A stretch of 64,000 bases of DNA, from positions 78,691,094-78,755,093 of the forward strand of contig OY754337.1 in NCBI GenBank assembly GCA_963573305.1. Direction: 5' to 3'. This DNA is from Pyrrhosoma nymphula. Lineage: Eukaryota > Arthropoda > Insecta > Odonata > Coenagrionidae. This document shows, piece by piece, positions 63,330 to 64,000 of the stretch (positions are counted from its first letter, which is position 1; each line of letters starts with the position of its first letter). Under the pieces are notes generated by a model, which was given only the letters and a program-made list of their open reading frames with translations, was not told the DNA's origin and ran no database searches. A program made the position numbers and the translations under genes.

Positions 63330-64000
63330 TTCTGATTGACATGCCCCTCCCACCTCAATCTCTCAATTTTGACCAATACCCTTCAATCATGCCTTCATGT
63401 CTCTCCACAACCCTTGGAAGGCCTTGACGCTTTCTTCATCACCCTCATCCAGTCTTCACGGTCCTCTTACTTCCGTCTTCATATCGCGTATATTTTTTCT
63501 ATCTCATGGTTCTGTTCTTCTCCTTCAAACTCTGTTCTCGTGCACAACCCCAAGTACCCGTCTGAATATTATCGTCTTCCAGCTTCCGAACAGTTTCCCG
63601 TTCCTGTTATCCAGTGCCAATTTTTCAGGTCCATGCATAATTATCGAACGCACTACATTTTTATAACTGAATTTCTACATACCGTTCCTGAAGTGAAAAT
63701 CTTCATTAGTGAGCAATAAAATCTGTTCCCACCATCTTCACTTGCATTAAGGTATTACCTAATACATTCTCAGAGTATCGTTGTTTATCATAGATCCTAA
63801 GTACATGATTTTCTTATAGTTTTCACAAGCTTTGGTGCCAATATCAGTGATCTGGGCTTCATTATTTCCATTGTCTTGTTGATCACATGTATTTAGTCTC
63901 ATCTGCATTCACTTTTATCCCAGCTCTTTCCGCTGCCCTTTCCAGACTACTGTATTCCTCCAATAAATCTTTAGCTCTACGTAAAACGAGATGTACATCG
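63330..64000 (-). pseudogene. LINE reverse-transcriptase remnant (runs off the right edge)
   Basis: Read from the right edge on the - strand: LRRAKDLLEEYSSLERAAER, then AGIKVNADETKYM, a stop, and, across further frame changes, a region resembling YLGS....N, then NRNGKLFGSWKTIIFRRVLG. LE.AA...GLxVN..KTKYM followed by the Y(L)GS and R.V(L)(R) blocks is the pattern just after the RT palm in insect non-LTR retrotransposons. Many stops; inactive and 3'-incomplete. The YADD-containing part would lie beyond the window. Confidence 0.7.

Noticed and set aside
1..64000. CRISPR array, prokaryotic operon, riboswitch or rRNA
   Set aside because: No regularly spaced short direct repeats with unique spacers, no packed frames with ribosome-binding sites and no rRNA-like segments; gene structure is clearly eukaryotic.

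Overview
The window looks like a piece of a large, AT-rich arthropod genome, most probably an insect. The evidence is small exons with GT/AG borders separated by very long introns, no operon-like packing, and a dense, varied load of transposable elements of the kinds common in insects: piggyBac-like, hAT-like, pogo/Tigger-like, Harbinger-type MITEs, Penelope-like, Ty3-like and LINE fragments. The species cannot be fixed from the sequence alone.

One host gene is well supported. It is on the + strand and codes for a LIM-domain protein of the EPLIN/LIMA1 type. Six exons are visible (about 4263-4436, 7406-7571, 8166-8353, 11916-12146, 44539-44672, 47264-47513). Their phases join without conflict into 380 codons plus a stop. 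The N-terminal two thirds carries three copies of a short motif of the form (D)xxVVRxxDxxED, each followed by a helical stretch, and a long acidic run. One complete LIM zinc-binding domain is split across the last two exons. The amino-terminal exon or exons and the promoter are probably left of the window. The 32-kb fourth intron is full of inserted elements.

Layout: 1-4.2 kb, repeats and a decayed helix-turn-helix ORF; 4.2-12.1 kb, exons 1-4 with a piggyBac-like element in intron 3; 12.1-44.5 kb, the giant intron, holding hAT-like elements (one with a 171-bp tandem array inside), a pogo-like element carrying a Harbinger MITE, other pogo fragments, several foldback elements (one with tRNA-like sequence and an exact 12-bp target duplication) and a LINE 3' end; 44.5-47.5 kb, the two LIM exons with a foldback split by a hAT MITE between them; 47.5-48.6 kb, probable 3' UTR; 48.6-57.2 kb, a graveyard of a hAT transposase 3' end, a Penelope-like fragment, a truncated Ty3-type gag-protease, a 130-bp tandem array and GC-rich repeats; 57.7-57.9 kb, a CpG-rich patch ending in a strong splice donor that may be the first exon of another gene; 58-64 kb, mostly featureless AT-rich DNA with a LINE reverse-transcriptase remnant on the - strand at the right edge.

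All mobile-element coding regions seen are broken. Many element borders can nevertheless be placed to the base because the target-site duplications are intact, which gives relative ages for several nested insertions.
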